From NCBI RefSeq assembly GCF_001650695.1, contig NZ_LWQS01000066.1, positions 1 to 40,817 on the forward strand: 40,817 nt of DNA, read 5' to 3'. The stretch comes from Chloroflexus islandicus. Its GTDB lineage: Bacteria > Chloroflexota > Chloroflexia > Chloroflexales > Chloroflexaceae. Shown here in pieces: positions 23,399 to 31,865 of this stretch. A model generated the notes under the pieces. It saw only the letters and a list, made by a program, of their open reading frames with translations. It had not been told where the DNA came from and made no database searches. Both the position numbers and the translations under genes were made by a program. Positions within the stretch are counted from its first letter, which is position 1. Every line of letters begins with the position of its first letter.

Positions 23399-25549
23399 AT
23401 GGAGCAAGAGCAGATTATCGCGATCCGCGAGATCTACTGGAACATCGATCCTAAGATTGGCGCAACGTTCCTCTACTTGACGGTTCTGATTACCACTGCG
23501 GTGATGGCATGGGGCATTCTGCGCGACATTGCCCGCTGGCGGCGCGGGCGGCCCGCCAACCGGATCGGCAATCCGATCACCCGCTTGCTTGAGTTTACCC
23601 GCCAGAGTCTCGGCCAAAAGAAGGTGCTGCGCGACCGCCGGGCCGGCGTGATGCATGCCCTGATCTTCTTTGGCTTTCTCACCCTGTTTATCGGCACCGA
23701 TATTATCGCGGTCGAAGAAGATTTCACCATTCCGCTGATGGGTGAGCAGGCCGGCAAGATTTTGGTCGGCGATTTTTACAAGAGCTACGAGTTCATTCTC
23801 GATACGCTGGGCTTGGCCTTTGTCGCCGGCTTGCTGTGGGCGACGTGGCGGCGCTACCGCACCAAGCCTGACCGGCTCGATAACCGGCGCACCGATGGCT
23901 GGGTGTTAGGGGTGCTGCTGTTTTTGGGGATTGGCGGCTTTCTCATCGAGGGATTGCGGATCGCGAATCAGACCATCGGCGGCGTGCCGGTCTACGAGCA
24001 AGAGTGGGCCAAGCTGGCCTATGTTGGCTTTGCGCTGGCCACCATCTTCCGCGCGATTGGCCTCGGCGACGGCAGTCCGGTCGCGCTCGCCATCCATCCG
24101 GTGCTCTGGTATACCCACGCTGCCGCGACCGGCCTGTTTATGGCCTCGCTGCCGTTCAGTAAGTTCCGCCATATTGTCTACACGCCGCTGAATACCCTCT
24201 TCCGCGATTTGCAACCGAAAGGCGCGCTTGATCCGATCCCCAACCTTGAGGCTGAGATCGAGAAAGACGAACCGCGTCTTGGCGTGACGGCGCTGGCCGA
24301 TCTGACGTGGAAGCGGCGGATGGATCTCGACGCCTGTATGCGCTGCGGGCGCTGCCAGAGCGTTTGCCCGGCCCACGCCAGCGGCGCGTTGCTCTCGCCG
24401 AAGTACATTATTACCAAGCTGGCCGACTTGCAGCGCGGCGATCCGATCCATTTCAAAGATGGCACAGTGCGCACGCTGGCCGAATTAAACGGCAACGGCG
24501 CAACTGCCGAGACGCTGCCGCTGATCGGCACGGTGATCGAGTCCGAAGAGCTATGGGCTTGCACCACCTGCAACGCCTGCGTCCATGAATGCCCGGCGAT
24601 GATCGAGCACGTTGATGATATCGTTGATATGCGCCGCCACTTGACCATGATCGCCAGCGAGGTGCCGCAAGGCGTCAAGCGGGTGCTCGAAGGGATCGAG
24701 CGGCAGAGCAACCCGTGGCGGTTGCCGGCCCGCGAGCGCACCGCGTGGACGGAAGGGCTCGACGTGCCGGTGCTGGCCGAGAAAGAGCAGGTTGAGGTGC
24801 TCTATTGGGTTGGCTGCGCACCGAGCTACGACGAACGATCGCGCAAGGTGGCGCGGGCGATGGTGCAACTGCTGCAAAAAGCCGGGGTTGACTTCGCTAT
24901 CCTCGGCGAAGAGGAGTGCTGCACCGGCGACCCGGCCCGCCGCATGGGCGAAGAGATGCTCTTCCAAGCCCAAGCCCAACAGGCGATTGAGACCATGCAC
25001 CAGTACAAGTTCCGCACAGTCGTCACCACTTGCGCCCACTGCTTCAACAGCATCAAGAACGAATACCCGCAGTTTGGCGGGCGGGCCGGCATCGATTACG
25101 AGGTTGTCCACCACACCGAGTTTTTGGCCCGCTTGGTGCGCGAGGGCAAACTCAAGCCGGCCAACGCGGTGAGCGAGCGCGTAGTCTACCACGACCCCTG
25201 CTACATCGGGCGCTACAACGACATCTACGACGATCCGCGCAGCTTGCTGAGCAGCATCCCCGGCCTTGAGCTGGTCGAAGCGCCGGAACGCAACCGCGAG
25301 CGGGCGATGTGTTGCGGCGGCGGCGGCGGCAACGTCTGGCTGGAACGCTGGGGTGAGCGCAATGTGAACGTGATCCGGCTTGAGCAGCTCGTGGCGCCGC
25401 AACCGCAGACGCTGGCGGTCGCCTGCCCGTTCTGCATGGTGATGTTTGAAGATGCGGCCAAGAACACCGGTCGGGCCGAGACGTTGCAGCGGCGCGATGT
25501 GGCCGAAATTTTGTTAGAGAGCGTCAACGGCGCCGCGTCCGGCGATTAA
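23399..25549 (+). CDS. Membrane Fe-S oxidoreductase, HdrE-HdrD/DsrMK-like fusion
   Basis: The 716-residue protein begins with about five membrane helices of the NarI/HdrE cytochrome b type (MHALIFFGFLTLFIG; WYTHAAATGLFMAS). A ferredoxin-like domain with two cysteine clusters follows (CMRCGRCQSVCP, CTTCNACVHECP). Then come two CCG domains (EECCTGDP with TTCAHCFNSIKNEYP; HDPCYIGRYN with MCCGGGGGN) that bind a noncubane or additional cluster in HdrB/HdrD. It probably passes electrons between the quinone pool and a thiol/disulfide or other soluble partner. GGAGAAAGG precedes the ATG; a GTG at 23384 is an alternative. It has its own promoter and is followed by a tandem hairpin array. Confidence 0.88.
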   Translation: MEQEQIIAIREIYWNIDPKIGATFLYLTVLITTAVMAWGILRDIARWRRGRPANRIGNPITRLLEFTRQSLGQKKVLRDRRAGVMHALIFFGFLTLFIGTDIIAVEEDFTIPLMGEQAGKILVGDFYKSYEFILDTLGLAFVAGLLWATWRRYRTKPDRLDNRRTDGWVLGVLLFLGIGGFLIEGLRIANQTIGGVPVYEQEWAKLAYVGFALATIFRAIGLGDGSPVALAIHPVLWYTHAAATGLFMASLPFSKFRHIVYTPLNTLFRDLQPKGALDPIPNLEAEIEKDEPRLGVTALADLTWKRRMDLDACMRCGRCQSVCPAHASGALLSPKYIITKLADLQRGDPIHFKDGTVRTLAELNGNGATAETLPLIGTVIESEELWACTTCNACVHECPAMIEHVDDIVDMRRHLTMIASEVPQGVKRVLEGIERQSNPWRLPARERTAWTEGLDVPVLAEKEQVEVLYWVGCAPSYDERSRKVARAMVQLLQKAGVDFAILGEEECCTGDPARRMGEEMLFQAQAQQAIETMHQYKFRTVVTTCAHCFNSIKNEYPQFGGRAGIDYEVVHHTEFLARLVREGKLKPANAVSERVVYHDPCYIGRYNDIYDDPRSLLSSIPGLELVEAPERNRERAMCCGGGGGNVWLERWGERNVNVIRLEQLVAPQPQTLAVACPFCMVMFEDAAKNTGRAETLQRRDVAEILLESVNGAASGD

Positions 25550-25556
25550 CGTTCAG

Positions 25557-25740
25557 CCAGTAGAGACGGACGGCTGTCCGTCTCCCCACGACGCAGAGGG
25601 AGCCAGTAGAGACGGACGGCTGTCCGTCTCCCCACGACGCAGAGGGAGCCAGTAGAGACGGACGGCTGTCCGTCTCCCCACGACGCAGAGGGAGCCAGTA
25701 GAGACGGACGGCTGTCCGTCTCCCCACGACGCAGAGGGTG
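25557..25740. repeat. Four tandem 46-bp repeats, each with a hairpin
   Basis: The unit, starting TAGAGACGG at 25561, 25607, 25653 and 25699, repeats exactly every 46 bp with no visible differences until the last copy ends. Each contains GAGACGGAC-GGCT-GTCCGTCTC, a 9-bp stem with a 4-nt loop, plus a CCCCACGACGCAGAGGG linker. It starts right after the oxidoreductase stop codon. There are no unique spacers, so it is not a CRISPR. It may act as a terminator series or be a variable-copy minisatellite. Confidence 0.93.
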
Positions 25741-25778
25741 AAACGCTAAGGACGCACAGCGTTGGTACGATGAACACC

Positions 25779-25820
25779 CCTCCCCCAGCGGGGGAGGGGC
25801 CGGGGGTGGGGGCACACGCA
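25779..25820. repeat. G/C-run repeat module before the glycosyltransferase
   Basis: CCCTCCCCCAGCGGGGGAGG followed by a GGCCGGGGGTGGGGGC run is the same module found at about 138-172 and in mirrored form near 38.5-38.9 kb. It ends about 20 bp before the next start codon. Confidence 0.75.
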
Positions 25821-25837
25821 CTGGCGTTACCTAATTC

Positions 25838-26851
25838 ATGACCGCACCACTGGTTTCAATCATCTTACCCATCCGCAACGCCGCGGCAACCTTGCCGGCC
25901 TGTTTGCGCTCGTTGGCCCGGCAAACCTTCCCCGATTACGAAGTGCTGGCGATTGACGATGGTTCTGACGACGAATCGCCGGCCATCATCGCCGCGGCAG
26001 CGGCGCGTGACGCGCGGATCGTGCCGGTCGAGGCGGGGCGGATCGGGTTGCCGGCGGCGCTCAATCTCGGGCTCGCGTTAGCGCGCGCGCCGATCATTGC
26101 CCGGATGGACGCCGACGACGTGATGCACCCCGATCGGCTGGCGCTGCAATATCAAGCGTTGAGGGCGCAGCCTCAGCTTGCCCTGATTGCCAGCCGGGCA
26201 GTGGCCTTTCCGGCGCGGGACGTGCGGGCCGGTTTGCGCGAATACATGCGCTGGCAGAATCGGGTGCTCACACCGGAACAGGTGGCCGCCGAGATCTACG
26301 TCGAGGCGCCGTTTGCCCACCCCACGGTCATGTTCCGGCGTGACATCGTACAGGGATTGGGCGGCTACACCAGCGAACCGTGGCCAGAAGACTACGAATT
26401 ATGGCTGCGGATGCATGCCGCAGGGTTGCTGATGGCCAAACTGCCGCGCAACCTGTTAGCATGGCGCGAGCGACCCGATCGGGCGACGCGCACCGATCCG
26501 CGCTATGAGCGCACAGCATTCGACGAATTGCGAGCTCGCTTCTTGGCCGCCGACCCGCGCTTGCAGAGCGGGAGGCCGCTGGTCTACTGGGGAGCAGGCC
26601 GGGTCACCCGCCAGCGGGCGCGGCGGCTGATCGAACGTGGCTTTCCGCCGGCAGCGTGGATCGACATTGATCCAGCCAAGATCGGCCAAACCATTTGGGG
26701 AGCGCCGGTGTATGCACCGCAATGGCTCGATCGCTGGCCACGGCCATTCGTGCTGGTGTACGTCACCAACCACGGCGCGCGTGACCTGATCGATGGCTGG
26801 CTGGCGGCAATGGGGTATCAACCGGGCCGGGACTATCTCGGTGTGGGATGA
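25838..26851 (+). CDS. Family 2 glycosyltransferase with C-terminal extension
   Basis: The 337-residue protein has a GT-A domain at about 1-220: start VSIILPIRNAAATLPACLRSL, nucleotide-sugar site AIDDGSDDES, and DxD motif ARMDADDVMHPDR. It transfers a sugar from a nucleotide donor onto an unknown acceptor, probably for surface polysaccharide or lipid. The last 85 residues form a separate unit beginning VYWGAGRVTRQRARRLIERG, with GxGxxx-like and WIDIDPAKIG segments. These resemble the Rossmann-type half-domain seen in some sugar-modifying enzymes; the function is unclear. There is no ribosome site before ATG 25838, and GC-rich repeat lies directly upstream. It converges with the MarR gene 9 bp away. 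Confidence 0.82.
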   Translation: MTAPLVSIILPIRNAAATLPACLRSLARQTFPDYEVLAIDDGSDDESPAIIAAAAARDARIVPVEAGRIGLPAALNLGLALARAPIIARMDADDVMHPDRLALQYQALRAQPQLALIASRAVAFPARDVRAGLREYMRWQNRVLTPEQVAAEIYVEAPFAHPTVMFRRDIVQGLGGYTSEPWPEDYELWLRMHAAGLLMAKLPRNLLAWRERPDRATRTDPRYERTAFDELRARFLAADPRLQSGRPLVYWGAGRVTRQRARRLIERGFPPAAWIDIDPAKIGQTIWGAPVYAPQWLDRWPRPFVLVYVTNHGARDLIDGWLAAMGYQPGRDYLGVG

Positions 26852-26860
26852 AGGTAGGAC

Positions 26861-27364
26861 TTAGCCGTCCGTCTCTTGCCCCTTACGATCATCTTCGACC
26901 GGCGCCAGCAATCCGCTGTACAATGAGCGGAGCAATTCGCGCAATTGCTGCACCTCGTGCTCAGAGAGCGAACGCATCCGCTTGCGCAAGCGTTCGTGAT
27001 GGCGCGGGCGCAGATTGCGCAACTTCTCAGCACCGGCTTCGGTGAGACAAATGAGGCTTACCCGGCGATCGTTCGGATCGGGACGGCGCTCGACATAACC
27101 TTTCGCAATCAGGCGATCGACAATACCGGTCAGGTTGGAATTATCGCACATCATGCGCGCGCTAATCTCGCTGAGCGGCACCCCGTTACGCGACGCATAA
27201 TTCAGGATCATAAATTGTGGAACGGTCAAATCCTCACCGCGCAGATCGTAGCGATTGTACGTCTCGAGCATCGAGTGAACCTGACGCAGCAAGGTGTAAG
27301 CCTCAAGCTCAGGCGTCGTCTCACTACTCTGCTGCCGTCCGGTAGGCTCGGTGGAGAGGCTCAT
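26861..27364 (-). CDS. MarR-family transcriptional regulator
   Basis: The 167-residue protein carries a winged helix-turn-helix typical of MarR: LTVPQFMILNYASRNGVPLSEISARMMCDNSNLTGIVDRLIAKGYVERRPDPNDRR (about 48-105), then a C-terminal dimerization helix. It would bind palindromic operators as a dimer and respond to a small ligand. GAGGAG lies 5 nt before the ATG. It is divergent from the membrane protein at 27559, and the shared region holds palindromes that are likely its operators. The last 15 residues are charged and probably disordered. Confidence 0.9.
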   Translation of the reverse strand: MSLSTEPTGRQQSSETTPELEAYTLLRQVHSMLETYNRYDLRGEDLTVPQFMILNYASRNGVPLSEISARMMCDNSNLTGIVDRLIAKGYVERRPDPNDRRVSLICLTEAGAEKLRNLRPRHHERLRKRMRSLSEHEVQQLRELLRSLYSGLLAPVEDDRKGQETDG

Positions 27365-27481
27365 CGCTGTCTCCTCACTAGTGCGCTGGAGGCGCAGGGG
27401 TAGGAGTCAAATCAAATAAAATAGTGCTGCTAGGCAAACAGGAGTGTATGGTTGTCTGCCGTATAATTCCTGCTACATGCA

Positions 27482-27536
27482 ACTATAGCATGACTATGAC
27501 CGGCATGTCAATATTGTTTCAAATGAAACAGTTTCA
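27482..27536. promoter_or_regulatory. MarR promoter and probable operator
   Basis: For the leftward marR gene, TTGACA (27511-27506) and TATAGT (27487-27482) are 18 bp apart. Just upstream, TGTTTCA-AA-TGAAACA (27515-27530) overlaps TGAAAC-A-GTTTCA (27524-27536), two nested inverted repeats of the size bound by MarR dimers. They lie 22-44 bp before the rightward gene start. A CATGC...GCATG pair (27476-27492) overlaps the -10. Autoregulation and control of the divergent gene is the natural inference. Confidence 0.6.
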
Positions 27537-27558
27537 ACTTATTTAAGGAGATCCGGGC

Positions 27559-28401
27559 GTGCAATCACCACAACCACGTTACGAGCAGATTGTCACGATT
27601 GCGTTTATCGTCACAATCGGGCTGGCGATCGTCTTTCTCATCGACAGTAGTACGGTCAATCCACGGTTTGCCTTCGGCGGTGATCTGCCAGAAGTCAGCT
27701 TATCGTGGCTATTAATCGGCTCACTCGCATTGTTGGCGGCGATGGGAGCTGACTGGATTGCACGCTCGCATCCGCACCCGATGAACTGGATTCTCCGTTC
27801 GTTCGGGCCGTTACGCAGTGTAACCCCAGCATTCTGGTTCTTGCCGGGGCTGAGCGTGGTGGCGGCCTACGCCTTCTGGCAACTCTTCAATCCAGTGTTA
27901 GGCGGGACGGCCTTCTTGCTAGCGTTGATTGTCACTGCCGGGATGTTAATCGTGACACTCGCGGCGCAATATTTCAGTCTCGACCGGCAGGCCGAGATCC
28001 ATACACCGGCGCAGATCGTGTTGCACATCATCGGCTACCTGATCGCGTTTGGCAGCTTTAGCGCGATTTACTACACGCGCTATCGCACGCTCTATTCAGC
28101 GACAATGGTAGCGTTGGTATCCGCGTTCCTCATCTATGCGCTGCTCAATATGCAACGCAGGCCGATTTCAGTTGGGGTGGCGCTGATTGCCGGCATCGGG
28201 ATCGCCGAGCTGATGTGGGCGCTCAACTACTGGCAGACCACCTTTCTGTTGGCGGGGGTGGTGTTGGTGACGGTATTGTATGTGGTCGTCGGATTGTTGG
28301 GCTATGCCTGCATCGGCCAATTGAATCGGCGGCTACTGCTTGAGTACAGCCTTGTGGGGATAGCATTGGTAGGCGGGGTAGCGTATATGTCGTTACGGTA
28401 G
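27559..28401 (+). CDS. Polytopic membrane protein of unknown function
   Basis: The 280-residue product has about eight hydrophobic segments joined by short loops (IVTIAFIVTIGLAIVFLI; LSWLLIGSLALLAAMGADWI; GGTAFLLALIVTAGMLIVTL; IVLHIIGYLIAFGSFSAIYY; and others). There are no catalytic motifs or transporter signatures that I recognise. GTG 27559 follows AAGGAG at 27542-27547 and is the only start with a ribosome site. It is divergent from marR across a palindromic operator region, so it is probably repressed by that regulator, which would fit a stress- or drug-response membrane protein. A hairpin terminator follows. Confidence 0.75.
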   Translation: MQSPQPRYEQIVTIAFIVTIGLAIVFLIDSSTVNPRFAFGGDLPEVSLSWLLIGSLALLAAMGADWIARSHPHPMNWILRSFGPLRSVTPAFWFLPGLSVVAAYAFWQLFNPVLGGTAFLLALIVTAGMLIVTLAAQYFSLDRQAEIHTPAQIVLHIIGYLIAFGSFSAIYYTRYRTLYSATMVALVSAFLIYALLNMQRRPISVGVALIAGIGIAELMWALNYWQTTFLLAGVVLVTVLYVVVGLLGYACIGQLNRRLLLEYSLVGIALVGGVAYMSLR

Positions 28402-28441
28402 GACGGCTACGCCGGGCTATGGCTGAGATTGATGATGGCTG

Positions 28442-28479
28442 CAACCAAGACTCCCAGCGCGATGTTGGGTTCTTGGTTG
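28442..28479 (+). terminator. Hairpin terminator after the membrane protein gene
   Basis: CAACCAAGA (28442-28450) pairs with TCTTGGTTG (28471-28479), extended by CCCA/TGGG past a small bulge, 40 bp after the stop. No strong T-run follows. The remaining sequence to 28556 shows no gene. Confidence 0.5.
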
Positions 28480-28556
28480 TGATTGCTGAAGCGCCGTCTG
28501 TTTGGACTAGCTCTCGGCGTCATCAATCTTCCCAACAAACGTCGTGAAGATCGGTC

Positions 28557-28585
28557 TTGCCGCGTTGCAGGCTTTCTGCTACACT
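28557..28585 (+). promoter_or_regulatory. Possible promoter of the kinase-like gene
   Basis: TTGCCG (28557-28562) and TACACT (28580-28585) are 17 bp apart, four of six bases each. It lies about 75 bp before the GTG start. Confidence 0.35.
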
Positions 28586-28661
28586 TACTCATGCTTTATT
28601 GATCGTACCCCAGCTTCATCGCGGCGACCTCATCCTTCCGGCCGCCGCCGGGAGAAAGCGC

Positions 28662-29738
28662 GTGCGACACATGATTGACAGGTGGCGACAGCGCCTCAAC
28701 CCCGTCTTTCTCTTTGCCGGTTATCGCTGGCTGGCATGGCTTATTGCCGGGCTTGCGTTGACCTTACCCGGCTACGCCGTTGAGAGTCTCCCCCAACACG
28801 CTAGTCTCTTGCTGGTGGTATTGCTGGTCACGCTGGTGGTCACTCGCCAAGCAGGGAGTTATCTGCGCCTGATGCAACGCCGGCCAGTGCTGCTCATCCT
28901 TGATGTGCTGTTAGGCTGGCTGGTGGTCGTCTTGAGTGGCGGCGGCTTTCTGCCGTTCGGGCCGTATGCCTTGGGCAGCCTGATTGCGCCGGCGTTGCTG
29001 TTTAGTTGGCAAGGCGCGCTGATCAGCGGGATCGGGGCTGGTCTGTTGCACTTGATCAGCGGCTCCATCCTCGGTGTCGCCGATCCGGCAGGGATGCAGG
29101 CCGGCGTGCCGCTGCTCTTCGCGTTGGGTTGGGCTGCGTTTGCGGCGTGGCGGCGCATGCCGCCGGATCGATCGCAAGGGCGGACGTTGCCGCACCTCGA
29201 TGCTTCAGTGCCGTCAGCGGCGTTGCGTCGCCCAACGTTGCCGGGCAGCGAGCAGATTGGGTCAGCGCCTGAATGGTATCCGTCAGCAATGTCCGGATCT
29301 GGCAGCCGGCGCGGGGCCGAATTGGCTCCCGCAGTTTCGTTACGGCCAGACCTCCGCCTTGCCATCACCCAGTTGGTTGATGGTGAACGGCAGCGCGGCG
29401 GCTTGCAAGTGGCGTGCCAAATTGACGGCGCGGTGCAGAAGCTGACGGCGGCCCAACAAGGGGTCTTGTTGCGTGCCGCTCAAGAAGCATTGGCGAATGT
29501 CCGCCGCCATGCTCATGCCTCATCGTGTAAAGTTTGGCTCCACATTGACGATCAGGCGGCGACGTTGCAAGTCGAAGATGATGGCGTTGGTTTGCTCGAT
29601 GGCACCTACGAGCGTCCGCATGTGCATGCGCTGCGCGCGCTGCGCTACCGCGTCGCTGAATTCGACGGCCAGCTTGCGGTCTTTGAAGGCGAACAAGGTG
29701 GTCTGACCGTGCGTGTCACGCTTCCCCTCGAACCATGA
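28662..29738 (+). CDS. Membrane sensor kinase-like protein (NarL-type HATPase) without a visible H-box
   Basis: The 358-residue protein has five or six membrane helices (about 15-165), a Pro/Arg-rich linker, and a C-terminal ATPase domain of the HPK7 (NarX/DegS) type. This domain has QEALANVRRHAHAS (about 272) and VEDDGVGLLDG (about 305). The HisKA_3 helix with its phospho-acceptor His, which should precede the N-box by about 100 residues, is not recognisable; the region between the membrane part and the ATPase is too short. It may be a pseudokinase, an ATP-binding sensor or a degraded kinase. GTG 28662 lies 7 nt after GGAG; ATG 28671 is an alternative. No response regulator is adjacent. Confidence 0.75.
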   Translation: MRHMIDRWRQRLNPVFLFAGYRWLAWLIAGLALTLPGYAVESLPQHASLLLVVLLVTLVVTRQAGSYLRLMQRRPVLLILDVLLGWLVVVLSGGGFLPFGPYALGSLIAPALLFSWQGALISGIGAGLLHLISGSILGVADPAGMQAGVPLLFALGWAAFAAWRRMPPDRSQGRTLPHLDASVPSAALRRPTLPGSEQIGSAPEWYPSAMSGSGSRRGAELAPAVSLRPDLRLAITQLVDGERQRGGLQVACQIDGAVQKLTAAQQGVLLRAAQEALANVRRHAHASSCKVWLHIDDQAATLQVEDDGVGLLDGTYERPHVHALRALRYRVAEFDGQLAVFEGEQGGLTVRVTLPLEP

Positions 29739-29808
29739 AGTTGCGGTATCATGCCGATAGGCACTCGCTGCGCCGGCAGTGGAGGAATTGGCGAGGAGTT
29801 CTAAACGC

Positions 29809-31530
29809 ATGAGACCGCGCCGTTTTTGGCATGCGCCGGTGCTCGTCTTGGCGCTGGCGTTATTAGGGTACGGCATCTCACTGCCGGTTGAGCAAGAATC
29901 CCGTTGGTTGCTTTTGCTCTGGATTGGCGGGCCGTTGGCCGGCTTCGTGTTGATCAGCCGGTTGAGTGACACCCCGCCAGAAAGTGATCTTGCCCGCACG
30001 GTTGCGCGGGTGGGGGCAGTGGTGATTGTCGGTTTTCTGATGCTCAGCCTGCAACTGCTCCGCCAACAGTTTGTGCAGGCCGGCGTGATCAGTAACTATG
30101 TCGTCACGAGCGCCGATGGCAGCACCACCAGCAATGTTCGCCCCGTCTTAGCGACGCAGCGCGTGTTGCGGGGCGCGATTCTCGACCGGCGCGGACGCAC
30201 GCTCGCCGAGAGCGTGATGGTTAACGGCATTGCCCGCCGCACCTATCCGCTCGCTTCCCAATACGACATGACCGCCTTTGGGCAGGTGCTAGGGTTTTTT
30301 AGCCCTCGCTACGGGCAAAGCGGTCTTGAAGCCACGTACAATGCCTATCTATCGGGTGAGCGCGGCAACGAATGGCAGATGTTGCTCAGCGAATGGACGG
30401 GGGAAGGGCAGCGGGGCAACTCGCTGACCCTAACGCTCGATGCCGAGTTGCAAGCGCGGGTCGCAGCGTTGCTCGGCGATCGGCGCGGCGCGGTGGTCGT
30501 GCTTGATCCGCGTAGTGGCGCGATTTTGGCCCTCGTCAGCCGGCCCGGCTTCGATCCGGGCCAGTTGGTGGTTGATCCGGCAGCGCCTGATCTGGCCGCC
30601 GAGCGACGCCGGGTGAGCGACTATTGGGCCCAGTTGAACCGTGATGACTCGGGCCAGCCATTGCTCAACCGGGCCACGCAGGGGCGCTATCCACCGGGTT
30701 CAACCTTCAAGACGGTGACGGCAGTGGCGGTGTTGGAACACCCGCTGCAAGGGCAACCGAACCAGATCACTTGCCCGAATGAATATTTCCCGCAGCCTGA
30801 TGCGCCGCCGATCGTCAATGCGGTTGATAACCTCGGCGCGCGGATCGGTGAACCGGCCACGCTCGAGCGGGTGTATGCCTTCTCGTGCAATACCGCCTTT
30901 GCCCAATACGCCGTGCGGCTAGGGGCTGACCGGTTTGCCGAGGTGGCGCAGCGCTTCAATATCTTTCTCCCCGATCGGGTGCCCGCCGGCTTTCGCCCGC
31001 TGCGAGATGTGCCCTCTGAGCCGAGCTTACTGGCGGTGCGGCCTGATTTTCTCGATCAGCCGCGGGCATTGGCCGATACCGGCTACGGGCAAGGGCAATT
31101 ACTAGTGACGCCGTTGCAGATGGCGTTGGTGGCGGCGGCGATCGCCAATGATGGCGTGATGATGCAGCCCTATTTGGTGCAGCGGGTCACTCGCCCTGAT
31201 GGCAGTGAAGTCTGGCGGGCATCGCCGAATGGGATTCGCCGGGTGATGTCGAGCGGGAATGCGCGCCGGATGCGTGACTATATGGCGGCAGTAGCGCAAT
31301 ATGGCTTCGGCAGCATCATCTCGCAGTTTGTACCGCAACCGGTGGGTGGTAAATCGGGCACTGCCGAGCACGTGCCCGGCGCGCCGCCCCATGCGTGGTT
31401 TATCGCGATTGGCCCGATTGATACGCCGCGCTATGCTGTGGCGGTGATTATCGAGCAGGGCGGTGAAGGGAGCGGCGCGGCTGCCCGCTTGGCCGGCGAG
31501 GTGTTGGCGGCGGCCTTTGCGGTGGAATGA
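29809..31530 (+). CDS. Class B penicillin-binding protein (peptidoglycan D,D-transpeptidase)
   Basis: The 573-residue protein begins with three membrane helices (about 8-25, 35-52, 65-85), two more than typical class B enzymes. The dimerization segment RGAILDRRGRTLAES follows, then the transpeptidase. Catalytic motifs are Ser298-x-x-Lys301 (PPGSTFKTV), Ser359-x-Asn361 (FSCNTAF) and Lys515-Ser-Gly517 (GGKSGTAE). It cross-links peptidoglycan stems outside the membrane during elongation or division. It resembles actinobacterial PbpA. GAGGAG (29793-29798) lies 10 nt before ATG 29809; an upstream GTG at 29779 has no added homology. It follows the kinase-like gene by 70 bp and may be co-transcribed. 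Confidence 0.88.
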   Translation: MRPRRFWHAPVLVLALALLGYGISLPVEQESRWLLLLWIGGPLAGFVLISRLSDTPPESDLARTVARVGAVVIVGFLMLSLQLLRQQFVQAGVISNYVVTSADGSTTSNVRPVLATQRVLRGAILDRRGRTLAESVMVNGIARRTYPLASQYDMTAFGQVLGFFSPRYGQSGLEATYNAYLSGERGNEWQMLLSEWTGEGQRGNSLTLTLDAELQARVAALLGDRRGAVVVLDPRSGAILALVSRPGFDPGQLVVDPAAPDLAAERRRVSDYWAQLNRDDSGQPLLNRATQGRYPPGSTFKTVTAVAVLEHPLQGQPNQITCPNEYFPQPDAPPIVNAVDNLGARIGEPATLERVYAFSCNTAFAQYAVRLGADRFAEVAQRFNIFLPDRVPAGFRPLRDVPSEPSLLAVRPDFLDQPRALADTGYGQGQLLVTPLQMALVAAAIANDGVMMQPYLVQRVTRPDGSEVWRASPNGIRRVMSSGNARRMRDYMAAVAQYGFGSIISQFVPQPVGGKSGTAEHVPGAPPHAWFIAIGPIDTPRYAVAVIIEQGGEGSGAAARLAGEVLAAAFAVE

Positions 31531-31639
31531 TGGCGCGCCGGTGATGGGCATGATACATACTGGCAAGGTTCGTAGGGTGCGAGGCCGGGTTCGTAGCCAA
31601 ACTCACCGTTGGCATACCTTACCCCGTGCCTCCCCCCGC

Positions 31640-31865
31640 CGGGCTTCAAAGGCGGACAGAACATCGGTCCGGAACCCGGCCCTCAAGGGCCCGGCTAGGG
31701 TTACGAAGCCCGCTGCGCGGGCTGTGCGGCCTCACCCCCTGCTCTGCTCCCGTAACCCGAAAGCGGTGAGCGCAGACCCGCATGTTGAGGCATTGCACAG
31801 CGGTCAATGGTTGTGCGCAACCAAAGGTTCTGTACGCTCCTCAACCCGCCGGGGGGAGGGTTCAG
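31640..31865. repeat. Composite GC-rich repeat upstream of the S41 protease
   Basis: This stretch holds the same modules as 1-417 and 38.5-39.0 kb: CCCGGCCCTCAAGGGCCCGGC (about 31676-31695), GGTTACGAAGCCCGC with a GCGCGGGC palindrome (about 31700-31723), CTCACCCCC, and a GGGGGGAGGG end at 31851-31860. From 31531 to about 31800 there is no supported gene, although frames are open. Confidence 0.8.

Noticed and set aside
25557..25740. Possible CRISPR array
   Set aside because: The 46-bp units are contiguous and identical with no unique spacers, and no cas genes are present.
31463..31810. N-terminal 116 codons upstream of the S41 protease
   Set aside because: They overlap the penicillin-binding protein end and the GC-rich repeat and would place the signal peptide in the middle of the protein.
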